Positions 35,004-44,754 are shown, counted from the stretch's first letter. The stretch is DNA of 64,000 nucleotides from Kineothrix alysoides (GCF_000732725.1 NZ_JPNB01000002.1:992001-1056000); one strand, 5' to 3'. Notes: a model not told the origin generated them from the sequence alone. Program-made: numbers and translations.

Positions 35004-35606
35004 CTAGGTCTCTCTGGCGGACTCTCTTCCAGGAAATATTATTTTAAAGACAAAAAAATAAATAACCATAGATACACCGCCTGTAATAAATGTAACAAGT
35101 AAATTATATACTGCAGGCTGAAAATAGTATTGGGCAATCGGCAGCCAAAGCCCATTGATCGCATTGCAGAATAAAGAAATCAGAACCCAGGCAATAAAAT
35201 ACCACATAATCTGCCACGATATTTTGCCCTTGCTCTTAAAGGTAATGTTCCTCTGCAAAGGGAAGTTAATGCACTGCGCCAGAAACGCCCCTGCTTCATA
35301 ACTGATAAAATACCCCAGTCCTCCGCCAATTATCACTTCTCCCGCCGCATTCCTCGCCACCTCATATCCCAGAACATTCCATGAATATTTGAATCCGGCA
35401 ATACTGATCGGAAGCTGCGGCCACATAAATTCGGCCGCCGCAAGCCTTTCCCCTAAAAGATAAGGCATAAAGGTAAAAACAAGATACTGAAAAATTGTTA
35501 CACTTATACTGAAAATATAAAAATAAAATAACTGATACAGCCACTTGGCCAGCTTCGGATGCTTTTCTTCAAATGCTTTCCACTTTTTATTCATAAGAGC
35601 TCTCAC
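35004..35606 (-). CDS. GtrA-family membrane protein
   Basis: A protein of 200 residues with four hydrophobic helices. Family features are the early helix ending in Y-L-V-F-T-F, then Y-E-A-G-A-F-L-A-Q-C-I-N-F-P-L-Q-R-N-I-T-F, matching the GtrA loop N-F-x-x-x-R-x-x-V-F. GtrA-type proteins are thought to help move lipid-linked sugars across the membrane. A GTG start at 35606 has GAGGTG seven bases upstream; ATG 35594 is an alternative. It begins one base after the GH2 stop codon, so it is in the same transcript as the GH2 enzyme and the two-component pair. Confidence 0.85.
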   Translation of the reverse strand: MRALMNKKWKAFEEKHPKLAKWLYQLFYFYIFSISVTIFQYLVFTFMPYLLGERLAAAEFMWPQLPISIAGFKYSWNVLGYEVARNAAGEVIIGGGLGYFISYEAGAFLAQCINFPLQRNITFKSKGKISWQIMWYFIAWVLISLFCNAINGLWLPIAQYYFQPAVYNLLVTFITGGVSMVIYFFVFKIIFPGRESARET

Positions 35607-35607
35607 A

Positions 35608-37977
35608 CTATTGCACCTCTACTTCAGCCATGCCTGTTATTGTCTTACCACTTGCTTTTATCACGATCTTATCCCCGATTCCGGGTTTAATCACAGCCAA
35701 AGCTTCTCCATAATATGTGTCGGAAACATCTGTTAAATAACTGTCCGGATAAAAAGGGCAGGCACTGCCGAAGGCCAATAGTTTTCCTCCTTCTACAGAA
35801 ATCTTAAGCTTTTCCCTGACCATCGGTTTGAGGATTCCGTCCTTATCGGTAAACCTGAAACGTACATAACATAAGTCCGTTTCCCGCTTTATCATATCCT
35901 GCTCCGGCTCCACTGCCAGAATGGTTTCCTTTCCTGCAGTTTTCAATACCGCTTCTGCTATCTTGTCATTTTCCTCGTTATAGGATACCGCACGTACTTC
36001 TCCATCCCGATAAGCCGTATGGAAGGTGACCAGACAATTACCGCCCGGTTTCTTTGTCCCTACACATTCCCCATTCACATACAAGGATATATGATGTGCC
36101 CTCGCATATACTTCCACCTTTGCTTTCCTTCCGTCACATCCGTGCCAGGACCAGCTTTTGATAGCATTGGTCATTTTCCAGGCTGAGGGGGAATGAGGAC
36201 CTTTTCCCTGATATACCGGAATCACACCGATTCCGATTTTCCTCTGTTCAAATGCCACCTGTGTATATGCCATTTCAGTCAACGGTTTCCCGGTCAGATC
36301 GATTCGTCCGGAACCTGCCGATACCCAACCTTTTCCATGGGTAAAATCAGGGGCATAATCCCGGTATTCTCTTGCTCCGATTCCTACTTCACCGAGGTAA
36401 TCCATCCCGGCCCATACAAAGTCTCCTATGATCTTCTTATTTTCTTTGGCTATTTCCCAGAAAGCGTAGGCATCCGAACAGAATGTTTCCGTTCCCAGAA
36501 TCAATCTTTCAGGATAATTCCGTAAATCTTTCCTGTAACGGCGGATACCATAATTATAACCGGCGATATCCATTCGCGCAAACGCATCTCTTGTCTTCAC
36601 ATCACACGGATAAAGGGTAGCTCCCCACTTCATGAAGTCGGAGCCGAGCAGACCTGCCAGATTATTATAAAATTCACTTCCCACCGATGTCTTCTTTTTT
36701 ACTTCTGCTGCCTTTTCCGCCTTCTTATCGCTATACACACCAAAGCCCATAGAACTTAAGAAATTAAAGAAAATATTAATCCCGCAGGTTACCGGCCTGC
36801 CCGGGTCTAGTTCGTGCAGATATCGCGTCATCTTTTCCGTCAGCTGGATTCCCTTTTTCTGCGCAGTCTCCGAAACTTCATTTCCTGTGGAGTACATGAT
36901 AACAGAAGGATGATTGTAATCCTTATCTACCATCCACTTCAGATCATCCCGGTAATTATTTTCTACTCTTGAAGCATAATCGTATTTCGTCTTATGAATA
37001 TACCACACGTCCGTGTATTCATCCATCACGAGCATTCCCTGTTCATCACATGCCTTTAGCATCGCTTTCGAACAAGGATTATGGGCAGAGCGAATCGCGT
37101 TATATCCATTCTCTTTTAATATCCGAATCTTTCTTGCTTCCGCATAATCGTAAGCGCAAGCGCCCAAGATCCCATTGTCATGATGAACACATGCTCCTTT
37201 TAAAATAATCCTTTTCCCATTGATACAGAAACCATTTTCACCGCTTGCTTCCACCATTCGGATACCGAAGGTTTCTTCCTGAACATCTTCTCCGTAACTG
37301 ACCTTGCAGGTGTAGAGATATGGCGTTTCCGGCGACCAAAGCTGTGCCTGGGGCAATGAAATATCTCCGGCAAACTGTCCGTCTGCTTTTCCTTCTGCCA
37401 TATGTAATACTGTATCACGGTCTAATATCTCGACCTTAACAGTCCCTTTTCCTTTTATTAAGGCTTCAACCCTTATCCGGGGCTGCCTATAATCTATTGT
37501 AGTTATCTTGATTCCCTGCAAACTAATATGCTTTTCCGGTAAAAGATATAGCCAGACCGGACGATAGATTCCGGTACCGGAATACCACCGGCAATTTGGT
37601 TGATCGCTGTTGATTACTTCCACTCTGATCGTATTTTCTTCTCCATATTTAAGAGCATTTTTTGCTTCCACAAAAAAACCGGTATATCCATAATCATGAT
37701 AAGCTACTTGTCTGTCGTTAATAAATACCGTCGCTTTCTGATAAACGCCTTCAAATTCAAAGATCACTTCTTTTTCCCGGTATGAGTCCGGCACAAAAAA
37801 TGTTTTACTGTAAACATAATCATGTACATCATACCACCCTGCATTTATTCCGGACGGGCTGGTATCTGTTCGTCTATCTAAAAGCATGGCATCATGGGGG
37901 ACATCGACCGCCACCTCCTGCTCATTCTTTCCCTTAGGATAACAAGTCCACTGTTCGTTAAAGGACACCTTTTCCAT
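35608..37977 (-). CDS. Glycoside hydrolase family 2 enzyme (beta-galactosidase-like)
   Basis: A protein of 789 residues. Sugar-binding jelly-roll domain at about 1-160 (W-Y-S-G-T-G-I-Y-R-P-V-W), immunoglobulin-like domain, then a TIM barrel with R-S-A-H-N-P-C, acid/base Glu in Y-S-T-G-N-E-V and nucleophile Glu in L-G-T-E-T-F. A C-terminal extension (about 570-789) resembles the DUF4982 and Ig-like domains of many gut GH2 enzymes. There is no signal peptide, so it acts on oligosaccharides taken into the cell. It is first in a transcript with GtrA, LytTR and GHKL genes, an uncommon pairing. Confidence 0.9.
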   Translation of the reverse strand: MEKVSFNEQWTCYPKGKNEQEVAVDVPHDAMLLDRRTDTSPSGINAGWYDVHDYVYSKTFFVPDSYREKEVIFEFEGVYQKATVFINDRQVAYHDYGYTGFFVEAKNALKYGEENTIRVEVINSDQPNCRWYSGTGIYRPVWLYLLPEKHISLQGIKITTIDYRQPRIRVEALIKGKGTVKVEILDRDTVLHMAEGKADGQFAGDISLPQAQLWSPETPYLYTCKVSYGEDVQEETFGIRMVEASGENGFCINGKRIILKGACVHHDNGILGACAYDYAEARKIRILKENGYNAIRSAHNPCSKAMLKACDEQGMLVMDEYTDVWYIHKTKYDYASRVENNYRDDLKWMVDKDYNHPSVIMYSTGNEVSETAQKKGIQLTEKMTRYLHELDPGRPVTCGINIFFNFLSSMGFGVYSDKKAEKAAEVKKKTSVGSEFYNNLAGLLGSDFMKWGATLYPCDVKTRDAFARMDIAGYNYGIRRYRKDLRNYPERLILGTETFCSDAYAFWEIAKENKKIIGDFVWAGMDYLGEVGIGAREYRDYAPDFTHGKGWVSAGSGRIDLTGKPLTEMAYTQVAFEQRKIGIGVIPVYQGKGPHSPSAWKMTNAIKSWSWHGCDGRKAKVEVYARAHHISLYVNGECVGTKKPGGNCLVTFHTAYRDGEVRAVSYNEENDKIAEAVLKTAGKETILAVEPEQDMIKRETDLCYVRFRFTDKDGILKPMVREKLKISVEGGKLLAFGSACPFYPDSYLTDVSDTYYGEALAVIKPGIGDKIVIKASGKTITGMAEVEVQ

Positions 37978-38058
37978 ATATCTATCCTCCTTTGCCTTAA
38001 TTCCCCGATCACTCTTTTAGAACAAAAGTGTGCTCTGCTCAGCTGCGCATTTCATTTT

Positions 38059-38124
38059 ATTCTATAGGAGCAATTTCCTATAGAATAAAGCAATCGGTGC
38101 TGCGGCATTTTACCGCAACACCGA
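38059..38124 (-). terminator. Two tandem hairpins ending the GH3 transcript
   Basis: TCGGTG(T/C)TGCGG arms at 38094-38124 form a strong stem directly behind the small membrane-protein gene. A second perfect stem (ATTCTATAGGA/TCCTATAGAAT) follows at 38059-38086. T-runs are modest. Together they isolate this transcript from the GH2 gene. Confidence 0.7.
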
Positions 38125-38145
38125 AAGACTTTTGTACCTCTTTTT

Positions 38146-38544
38146 CTATTCTTTTATTCTCTTGAAAAATCCTGCAAGTACAGACAATAATACGCAAACC
38201 AATATTACAACACTTATTGACACAATGCTGCCCACCTGTGATGCATCGCCGAACATATTGATTCCCTGAAGAACATCGACAAAGGAGCCTACCGAATTTG
38301 TCAGCAGCTGCATTACTGCGACGCTGTAGCAAATAGTCGCTAAAATCACGAAATAGTTATTGTCCTTAAAAATTAATAAAATATCAATTCCCAGTCCCAA
38401 GACAAGGCCTACGACGATAATACCATCCATTCCGCCGTGATTCGGCGCCCAAAGTAAAAACCTTATGACAGAAACCAGTCCCAGAATACCTGCCAGAATT
38501 ACGATATAGTATCCGATTGTTTTTTTTGCTAAAAGTTCTTTCAT
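38146..38544 (-). CDS. Small four-helix membrane protein of unknown function
   Basis: A protein of 132 residues with four hydrophobic helices (about 10-30, 42-60, 66-85 and 104-126). No family is recognised. The gene begins three bases after the GH3 stop codon and looks translationally coupled, so it may be an accessory protein for the membrane-anchored GH3 enzyme. No signal peptide cleavage site and no charged substrate-binding motif are seen. Confidence 0.7.
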   Translation of the reverse strand: MKELLAKKTIGYYIVILAGILGLVSVIRFLLWAPNHGGMDGIIVVGLVLGLGIDILLIFKDNNYFVILATICYSVAVMQLLTNSVGSFVDVLQGINMFGDASQVGSIVSISVVILVCVLLSVLAGFFKRIKE

Positions 38545-38547
38545 TTT

Positions 38548-41541
38548 CTAGTCCTCCTTTTCCGTCTTTATGATATTTTTACGTTCCGTTTGTATCAGCA
38601 TAAACAGACTAAGTAAGCTAAGTATTGCAAACACTCCTATCGCCGTATACATTGCCGGCTGCCACCAAGGTGTGACAGATACTACTTTAGAATCGGTACT
38701 GTAACCATTCATTACTGAACTGTTTGCTACCGTATAGAGATAATCATGGGTCGCCTCACGAAGTTTGCCAAGCAAATATCCGTCATTCTGTTCTTTGATC
38801 GCACCGGCGATAGCTCTTGAACTGGCTCCTGCAAAATCCAGACAGAAGGTATCCGTTCCTATCGACAAGGCCGTCAGATAATCTGCTTTATATCCGGTTC
38901 CTTTGGCTACAGCATCGGTTTCCTGCTGCCCTACGAATCCCCATTCATTTACTGTAATATCAGTAGTAAGTGCCTCACTTACCGAACACCATACCAGACC
39001 CAAACGGTTAAAGCCCTGCATTACAGTCTGCGCGCCGGCTTTTGCCAAAGCTCCCTCAAATCCGCGCAGTGCACCTTCACGGAAAGCCTGCTCTGTGAAA
39101 AAGCAGCTGATGCCTTCCCTGTTGTTTTCCTGATCATTTCCTACCAGATGTTTCGGACCGGCATGAACTCCTTTCGATTCAATTCCCACAACTTCCGGAA
39201 TCGTACATAAGTAAGTCATAATCGCATCTTCTGAATAATACTCAAAGTTACGTCCGCTAAACGGTGTTCTGTGAAGATTTGCCCCCGGCATCCAAACCTG
39301 TGCCATTCCCAGATACATAGCCTCTTCACCCATCAATTCTCCCCGGCGGAGCATTAAGTCTTTGTTGAAGGTAGAAGCCAAAATCAATTCACACGGGAAG
39401 CAGGTGTCATTTCTGTCATCTCCATACTTATCCTTATTGAAGGTACCTCCCGGGCCATCGGGTCCGTCACCGGCAATTACCGCCGGCTTTCCTGTTGATG
39501 CCACTTCTGCGGTACCGAAGTTATCTGCCGTCAGAGAAGCAAGCTCTTCAATCGTATATTGATTCAAATATGTCTCCCACTGGGGATCGTCATAATCCAG
39601 CCCATACATAGCGACCAGAGGAATCTGCTGATTATCCCCTTGTATATACGCATCAATCGACGGTGCATCCTCCGGTTTTTCATAATAAAAGCCATTGAGG
39701 AGTTCGATCATCTCAGCGTTTGCCGCCACCTGAACAGGTGTCGGATAAGTCGCTTCCCAGTCATTCCTTGACAGATAAGTTACCGCGCCATCCACCCAAT
39801 AGTTAATATCACAATCATCAAATTGATTTGTTACTTCTATTCCTGTATAGGCAGACAGTTTATATTTTGTATTATCGAACGATTCATGAAAACGATAAGC
39901 TTTGCCGGCATCGCCGTCTGCTGCCGTTCCGTCAATATCGGTCATTCCAACAGCTCCTTTGGCTGCCAGTATATGGTTAAGGGCATCATGCGCATGTTCC
40001 CCGATGGAAATATAGTAATCGCCTTCGCTTAAAATATAACCTTTTTCTTTTACATAATCATAGCTGGCAAGCAGATATTTATCACATTCGAAGGTCAAAG
40101 TTTCCGAAGCTCCCGGCTCCAGCATTCCTGTCTTGCCGAAATCAAGCAATTGAATCGATGACTTTTCCACAAGATTTTCTTTTTCATACGCTCCATAAGG
40201 AGTCTGAGCATAAACTTCAACTACTGATTTCCCCGCTTTATTTCCGGTATTGGTCACCGTGGCCGTCACAGTAATCGTATCTTCGCCTACCTCAACCGAA
40301 TCCAGCGTTTGCTCGAACGTGGTATACGATAATCCATAACCGAACGGATATCTGACTTCATCTGCATAGTTCCACACCTGCCCGGTGGAAGAACCCGGCT
40401 TGGAGGCAGCATTGCCCTGACCTAAAACTACATCCTCATATCTGGTCTCATAATATTTATAACCGATATAAATCCCTTCTGCCTGAACATTATAGTAAGA
40501 TAAATCTCCTTCCTCTACAGTCGATGCTGCCAGAACTTCATCCAGATTAGTCCATGCCTGATTATTAAAGCTTCCGTTTACTAATGCCGGAGCAGACATG
40601 GAATTAACAGCATAAGTGTCGGTAAGTCTGCCGGAAGGATTCGCTTCTCCCTTAAGAATATTCGCTACGCCTTCGAATCCCCGCTGTCCCGGTGCACCGA
40701 TCCATAAGCAGGCATCGATATCATACTTATCCAGCCATTCCATTTCCATCGCCCATCCGCTGTTTAATAACACGATAGTCTTATCAAACTTTTTGGAATC
40801 CTTGATCATCTGGAGTAAATCCTTCTCCTTTTGAGTGAGTGCCAACTGGCTGATTCCTTCGTCGGGGGTCTGCTGAGCCAACTCCATTCCCTCGCCCCCT
40901 TCTCTTGCCAGCATCACAATTGCCACATCATTGTAATTATCGCTCCAAGATGCCCGCAGGTCCTCGGTATAAAAAGAAATATCCTCTTCTCCCATGGACC
41001 ATATGCTGCTTGTTCCGCTTACAAAATCATACGCTCCCGTTCCCCTTGTCGTAGCGCTGCCCGCATATGCATCATATAATGCATCATTGATTTGAAATCC
41101 GGCATTGGCAAACGCAGAATATAAATCGATATTATGTTCGCCTTTATATCCTTTTGAACCGGCAGATGCCGCTTTATAAAGCGGTTGGGCCACCGCATGT
41201 CCAAATAATGTCACGCTGGTTTCGTCTGCCGTCAACGGCAAAGCATTGTTGTCATTTTTCAACAGAACAGCTCCCTCTTCTTCCTCCGTAACACTCTGTT
41301 TGTAAGTATCCGCAATCAACTTTTGCAGATTTTCAGCATTCAACTCACCATATTCACTTTTAAAGTACTCTGTATCCCCTGCATCAGCGTCCTTCCCGTT
41401 AACAACTTTACTGGTTGCGATGCCCAGTGCACTATTGATTGTACCCGAATAACTCATCATGCAATTCATTCCAATGATTACTACAACCAAAAAAAATGAA
41501 AACAGTGACGTAAGACCTGTCCATATCCTTGTACGTCCCAT
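38548..41541 (-). CDS. Membrane-anchored, domain-permuted glycoside hydrolase family 3 enzyme
   Basis: A protein of 997 residues. A signal anchor (about 10-32) and a C-terminal helix (about 960-985) flank the body. The domain order is permuted: the GH3_C alpha/beta domain comes first (E-G-A-V-L-L-K-N-D, N-P-S-G-R-L-T-D-T), then a fibronectin-like domain (about 410-500). The barrel domain with G-D-G-P-D-G-P-G-G, K-H-L-V-G-N-D-Q-E and N-E-W-G-F-V-G-Q-Q-E-T-D comes last; the final Asp would be the nucleophile. It probably trims beta-glucosides or related oligosaccharides at the cell surface. Confidence 0.9.
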   Translation of the reverse strand: MGRTRIWTGLTSLFSFFLVVVIIGMNCMMSYSGTINSALGIATSKVVNGKDADAGDTEYFKSEYGELNAENLQKLIADTYKQSVTEEEEGAVLLKNDNNALPLTADETSVTLFGHAVAQPLYKAASAGSKGYKGEHNIDLYSAFANAGFQINDALYDAYAGSATTRGTGAYDFVSGTSSIWSMGEEDISFYTEDLRASWSDNYNDVAIVMLAREGGEGMELAQQTPDEGISQLALTQKEKDLLQMIKDSKKFDKTIVLLNSGWAMEMEWLDKYDIDACLWIGAPGQRGFEGVANILKGEANPSGRLTDTYAVNSMSAPALVNGSFNNQAWTNLDEVLAASTVEEGDLSYYNVQAEGIYIGYKYYETRYEDVVLGQGNAASKPGSSTGQVWNYADEVRYPFGYGLSYTTFEQTLDSVEVGEDTITVTATVTNTGNKAGKSVVEVYAQTPYGAYEKENLVEKSSIQLLDFGKTGMLEPGASETLTFECDKYLLASYDYVKEKGYILSEGDYYISIGEHAHDALNHILAAKGAVGMTDIDGTAADGDAGKAYRFHESFDNTKYKLSAYTGIEVTNQFDDCDINYWVDGAVTYLSRNDWEATYPTPVQVAANAEMIELLNGFYYEKPEDAPSIDAYIQGDNQQIPLVAMYGLDYDDPQWETYLNQYTIEELASLTADNFGTAEVASTGKPAVIAGDGPDGPGGTFNKDKYGDDRNDTCFPCELILASTFNKDLMLRRGELMGEEAMYLGMAQVWMPGANLHRTPFSGRNFEYYSEDAIMTYLCTIPEVVGIESKGVHAGPKHLVGNDQENNREGISCFFTEQAFREGALRGFEGALAKAGAQTVMQGFNRLGLVWCSVSEALTTDITVNEWGFVGQQETDAVAKGTGYKADYLTALSIGTDTFCLDFAGASSRAIAGAIKEQNDGYLLGKLREATHDYLYTVANSSVMNGYSTDSKVVSVTPWWQPAMYTAIGVFAILSLLSLFMLIQTERKNIIKTEKED

Positions 41542-41764
41542 ATCCTCTTAACCTCCCATTCTCTTTCTTGAAATCTTGCGCAAAACTTATGGCTTAATTA
41601 TAATAATTTTGGTCAATATTACAATGCCTTGTTCATGGATTGTCGCTACAGAGGGCTTACTCTGTTAATAAGCTTATCTTTCCATGCGCTTACATTATAA
41701 GAGTCTTCAAACTGGGTAATTTTAGTTTATTCTGATAAAGTCCTTCTATTGCACAATAAAAAGA

Positions 41765-41807
41765 GAGCTTATTCAGGATGCTGAATCTAAAACACCTGAA
41801 CAAGCTC
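41765..41807 (-). terminator. Terminator of the alcohol dehydrogenase-HAD-transaldolase operon
   Basis: GAGCTTGTTCAGG pairs with CCTGAATAAGCTC (one wobble) and is followed on the minus strand by TCTTTTTATTG. The rest of the 41542-41878 gap, upstream of the GH3 gene, shows no gene. Confidence 0.85.
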
Positions 41808-41878
41808 AAATGAAATTTTTAAATAGCAGGAAGATTCATAAAGTCTGCTTAACTTTATGTGTAAAAATGTTAACAAGT

Positions 41879-42529
41879 CTAGGCGTATTCCTTATCTACT
41901 CTATCCCAATCCTCTTTAAATATTTTCGTTCCGCTCTCAGTCAATGAATGTTCCAGCGATCTCATGAACAAATCATATGGTATGGCTGCGTAATCGATAT
42001 CCGCCAAGGCTAGCTGCTCCAATTGACGTACATTTTTTATTGATGCCGCTACAACCTTTGTTCCTGAGTCCCTCCGATGAAGCATCTGCTGAATTTGCTC
42101 TGCAATCTTCAATCCGTCATACCCATTCTCTTCATTTCTTCCAACAAAGGGAAAAACGTAGGAAGCTCCGGCATTAGAAGCTGCAACAGCCTGTGAGATA
42201 CTAAAAATTAAAGTCATTGCAGACTTTATTCCCAAGCTGCTAAGATATCCGCATAGCCTTAGCCCTTCTTGCGAAAAGTTAATCTTGATAACGATATTTT
42301 TGTTTATGCTGATAATCTCTTCGGCCTCTTTACTCATTTCTTCAAAAGTATCTCCCATCACTTCTCCGCTTAGGAATTCAAGATCATAAATAGAATATTT
42401 TTTTAAAAACCGATAGAAATTTATATGCTTATTTTTGTACATGGTCGGATTTGCCGTAATCCCGCAGGCTCCTATTTGCAGCGCATGTTCTATCTGCTCC
42501 GGCTCTGCCGAATCAATAATATATTTCAT
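41879..42529 (-). CDS. Transaldolase / fructose-6-phosphate aldolase-like protein
   Basis: A protein of 216 residues, the length of the small FSA/TalC group. The motif G-I-T-A-N-P-T-M (family T-T-N-P-(S/T)) is at about 23-30. The Schiff-base Lys is expected in I-V-I-K-I-N-F (about 80). Then S-A-M-T-L-I-F-S (family T-(A/T)-(V/I)-(F/Y)), A-G-A-S-Y-V-F-P-F-V-G-R and K-V-V-A-A-S-I-K-N. It makes or breaks a C-C bond of a phosphorylated sugar. AAGGAG precedes the ATG. Last gene of an operon with an Fe-alcohol dehydrogenase and a HAD phosphatase. Confidence 0.85.
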   Translation of the reverse strand: MKYIIDSAEPEQIEHALQIGACGITANPTMYKNKHINFYRFLKKYSIYDLEFLSGEVMGDTFEEMSKEAEEIISINKNIVIKINFSQEGLRLCGYLSSLGIKSAMTLIFSISQAVAASNAGASYVFPFVGRNEENGYDGLKIAEQIQQMLHRRDSGTKVVAASIKNVRQLEQLALADIDYAAIPYDLFMRSLEHSLTESGTKIFKEDWDRVDKEYA

Positions 42530-42570
42530 ACATTTCTCCTTCTTCTCATTAACCTATCCGTTCTCTGCAG

Positions 42571-43413
42571 CTATTCCATTTCCATTACATCCTTCTGCAG
42601 CACAAATTTTTGGACCGCCTTTGCCACGCCGGCATTTATATTCGTATCCGTAATGTAATCTGCTGCTGCCTTAATTTCCTCTGTCCCATTCCCCATGGCG
42701 ATGCCCAGAGCACCGTACCGAATCATTGAAATATCATTTTCATTATCGCCGATACACATAATTTCGTCTCGTTTAATTCCAAGATAAGCACTTAACTCCC
42801 TCACCGCTTCTCCTTTGGAAGTGCCGCCTCTCATAACTTCAAAATTACATGGATGGGAGCTTACGACTTCCAGATCCTCATATTGCTTTAATTCCAGCTT
42901 GGCCTGTATTAAATTTTCCTCCAGCACTTTATCGGCCCGAAAGATCAGCGCTTTATAAATGTCATTGCTTTGCCCTTCCAACACCTTATTTAAATCGGCA
43001 TTTTCAATAAATTCCATTTTATCTTCTTCCTTAAGCTTTGGATTTGTCCGTTTGTAAGGGTGACTTTCTTCTATCCATTCATTGCTGATGACTTTATTGC
43101 GGCCCTTAAAATGTATTACCAGATGATGCTTTGCCGCAACCGTATAAATCCGTTCCATTTGTTCCGCGTTCAGACTCTTTTCATATACTGCTTGATTGTA
43201 TCTGAAATAAGTGCCATTTGTCGCTATAACGTGCACTTTGGGATGAATCAAATCCGCAAAATATCTTGCGATATTAAATGGTCTTCCGGAAACCAACGCA
43301 ATTTCAACTCCTGCCTCCACAGCGTGCTTAAGTACTTCCAGATTCTGTCCGGGTATCGAAAACTCATCACCCAGCAAAGTACCGTCCATATCAATGCAGA
43401 TTAGTTTTATCAT
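42571..43413 (-). CDS. Cof-type HAD-superfamily phosphatase
   Basis: A protein of 280 residues. HAD motif I is I-D-M-D-G-T-L-L (8-15), motif II is L-V-S-G-R, motif III Lys is in G-T-S-K-G-E-A-V, and motif IV is M-C-I-G-D-N-E-N-D-I-S-M. The type IIB cap lies between motifs II and III. Cof-type enzymes dephosphorylate sugar phosphates or cofactors. It lies between the dehydrogenase and transaldolase genes with gaps of 10 and 41 bases, so it probably adjusts a phosphosugar pool of the same pathway. Confidence 0.92.
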   Translation of the reverse strand: MIKLICIDMDGTLLGDEFSIPGQNLEVLKHAVEAGVEIALVSGRPFNIARYFADLIHPKVHVIATNGTYFRYNQAVYEKSLNAEQMERIYTVAAKHHLVIHFKGRNKVISNEWIEESHPYKRTNPKLKEEDKMEFIENADLNKVLEGQSNDIYKALIFRADKVLEENLIQAKLELKQYEDLEVVSSHPCNFEVMRGGTSKGEAVRELSAYLGIKRDEIMCIGDNENDISMIRYGALGIAMGNGTEEIKAAADYITDTNINAGVAKAVQKFVLQKDVMEME

Positions 43414-43423
43414 CTTTTATCTC

Positions 43424-44584
43424 CTATTTTTCTTCGAACGAATCTCTTATAATATCCTGAAGCCATTCTTTATTCCCAAACGGCAGGAACCCTAAAACCG
43501 GGTTTTCTAAGATTATACTCAGTTGTTCTTCTGTTACATCGAATTCCTTTAAGCTCTTGCATAACCCAACTTTTTTTAGAAAGGAAGCCACTTCAACATG
43601 CAGCGCTTCAGCCGCCGTTTCCTCTTCTGCCTCTTCCAATTCCTGGTTAAACAGACGGGCCACCCGGGCAAACTTTGAAGTATAATCCCTCCATGCCTTT
43701 TTAAGGAAGGCCGGAAAAACAACTGCCAGCGCTTCGCCATGAGCTATATTCGTTACACCCCCGATTATTTCACTAAGCGGATGAGGCGCAGAAGCTCCTG
43801 AATTTGCTAAACTGCATCCGGCTAATGTATCCGCAATTGCGAGCTGCTTTCTGTATTCTATATTTTTTCCCTCCTCCAATGCCTTGGGCAGGAAACGAAT
43901 AACCAGCTCCATAGCCTTTAAACTCTGTATTTCTGTAAATGCGGATGCTTTTTTATTAATATAGCTCTCAAAAGCATGTGTAAAAGCATCAAATCCGGTG
44001 GCCGCTGTCACTTTCCACGGAAGTGTCGCCATCAGCTCAGGATCTATAATACACTGTTTTGAAAAATTATCCTGATGGAATATTGTAATTTTTTCTTTTC
44101 CTCTTGTAATAACTGCTGCTTGCGTTACCTGGCTTCCTGTTCCTGAAGTTGTCGGAACAGCAATTAAAGGCAGCTTTTTATCGCTGAGTGCCTCATAATG
44201 TGCAAAAGGATTGGAGTAATTTGTCAGCAAATCATCCCAGTCAATAGAACTCAATCCATTCGTTAACGCGATGACTTTTGCCGTATCAATGCTCGAACCT
44301 CCTCCTACCGCCAGTACAAAATCAACTTTTCCCGCTCTGGCCGCCTCATGTCCCTCATTTACAATCTCTACGGTGGGATTGGGCAATACTTTATCAAAAT
44401 GAATTACCTCAATATCTGCTGAAGACAATAACTCCTTTACTCTGTTAAAAAGCTTGTCCAGAGGTTCTGCATGGGGTGTTGTAACCAACAGGCACCTGCT
44501 CCCGTATCCGGAAACAACCTCGGGCAGCTTTTCCAGCTCACCCTGTCCGAATATAATTTTTGAAGGCTGATAATATTGAAACAT
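43424..44584 (-). CDS. Iron-containing alcohol dehydrogenase
   Basis: A protein of 386 residues. The NAD-binding G-G-G-S-S-I-D-T-A-K (about 94-103), T-T-S-G-T-G-S-Q-V-T, and the metal ligands in I-I-D-P-E, F-D-A-F-T-H-A-F-E-S-Y, P-H-P-L-S-E and A-H-G-E-A-L-A-V define family III (Fe-ADH). Substrates in this family range from butanol to polyols and phosphonates. Because it is first of an operon preceded by a regulon operator shared with a PTS gene, oxidation or reduction of a sugar or polyol intermediate is more likely than alcohol fermentation. Confidence 0.92.
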   Translation of the reverse strand: MFQYYQPSKIIFGQGELEKLPEVVSGYGSRCLLVTTPHAEPLDKLFNRVKELLSSADIEVIHFDKVLPNPTVEIVNEGHEAARAGKVDFVLAVGGGSSIDTAKVIALTNGLSSIDWDDLLTNYSNPFAHYEALSDKKLPLIAVPTTSGTGSQVTQAAVITRGKEKITIFHQDNFSKQCIIDPELMATLPWKVTAATGFDAFTHAFESYINKKASAFTEIQSLKAMELVIRFLPKALEEGKNIEYRKQLAIADTLAGCSLANSGASAPHPLSEIIGGVTNIAHGEALAVVFPAFLKKAWRDYTSKFARVARLFNQELEEAEEETAAEALHVEVASFLKKVGLCKSLKEFDVTEEQLSIILENPVLGFLPFGNKEWLQDIIRDSFEEK

Positions 44585-44682
44585 AATTTCCTCTCTTTCT
44601 GCGTGTGAACGCCGCGCATGGCAAGTTCAAAAACTTCTCCTGTTCTTTAAAGCATCTTTTTGCTTATTTATCTTATGAAATA

Positions 44683-44754
44683 ATTATATCCGTCCCTGTA
44701 TCTCCTTTCAACCTCACAGCCGGTAACTAAATTTAACCAAATTATGTGGCAATA
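44683..44754 (-). promoter_or_regulatory. Promoter and activator site of the dehydrogenase operon
   Basis: On the minus strand: -35 TTGAAA (complement of 44706-44711), 17-bp spacer, -10 TATAAT (complement of 44683-44688). Upstream is the imperfect inverted repeat ATTTAAC-N10-GGCAATA (44731-44754) whose centre is 59.5 bases from the outer edge of the -10 box. The same distance holds at 47902-47973 and 51573-51644. It would place an activator near position -66. Confidence 0.7.

Noticed and set aside
38548-41541. Loss of the GH3 nucleophile
   Set aside because: At first the usual S-D-W motif seemed missing, but W-G-F-V-G-Q-Q-E-T-D aligns with the Asp conserved, so the enzyme is probably active.
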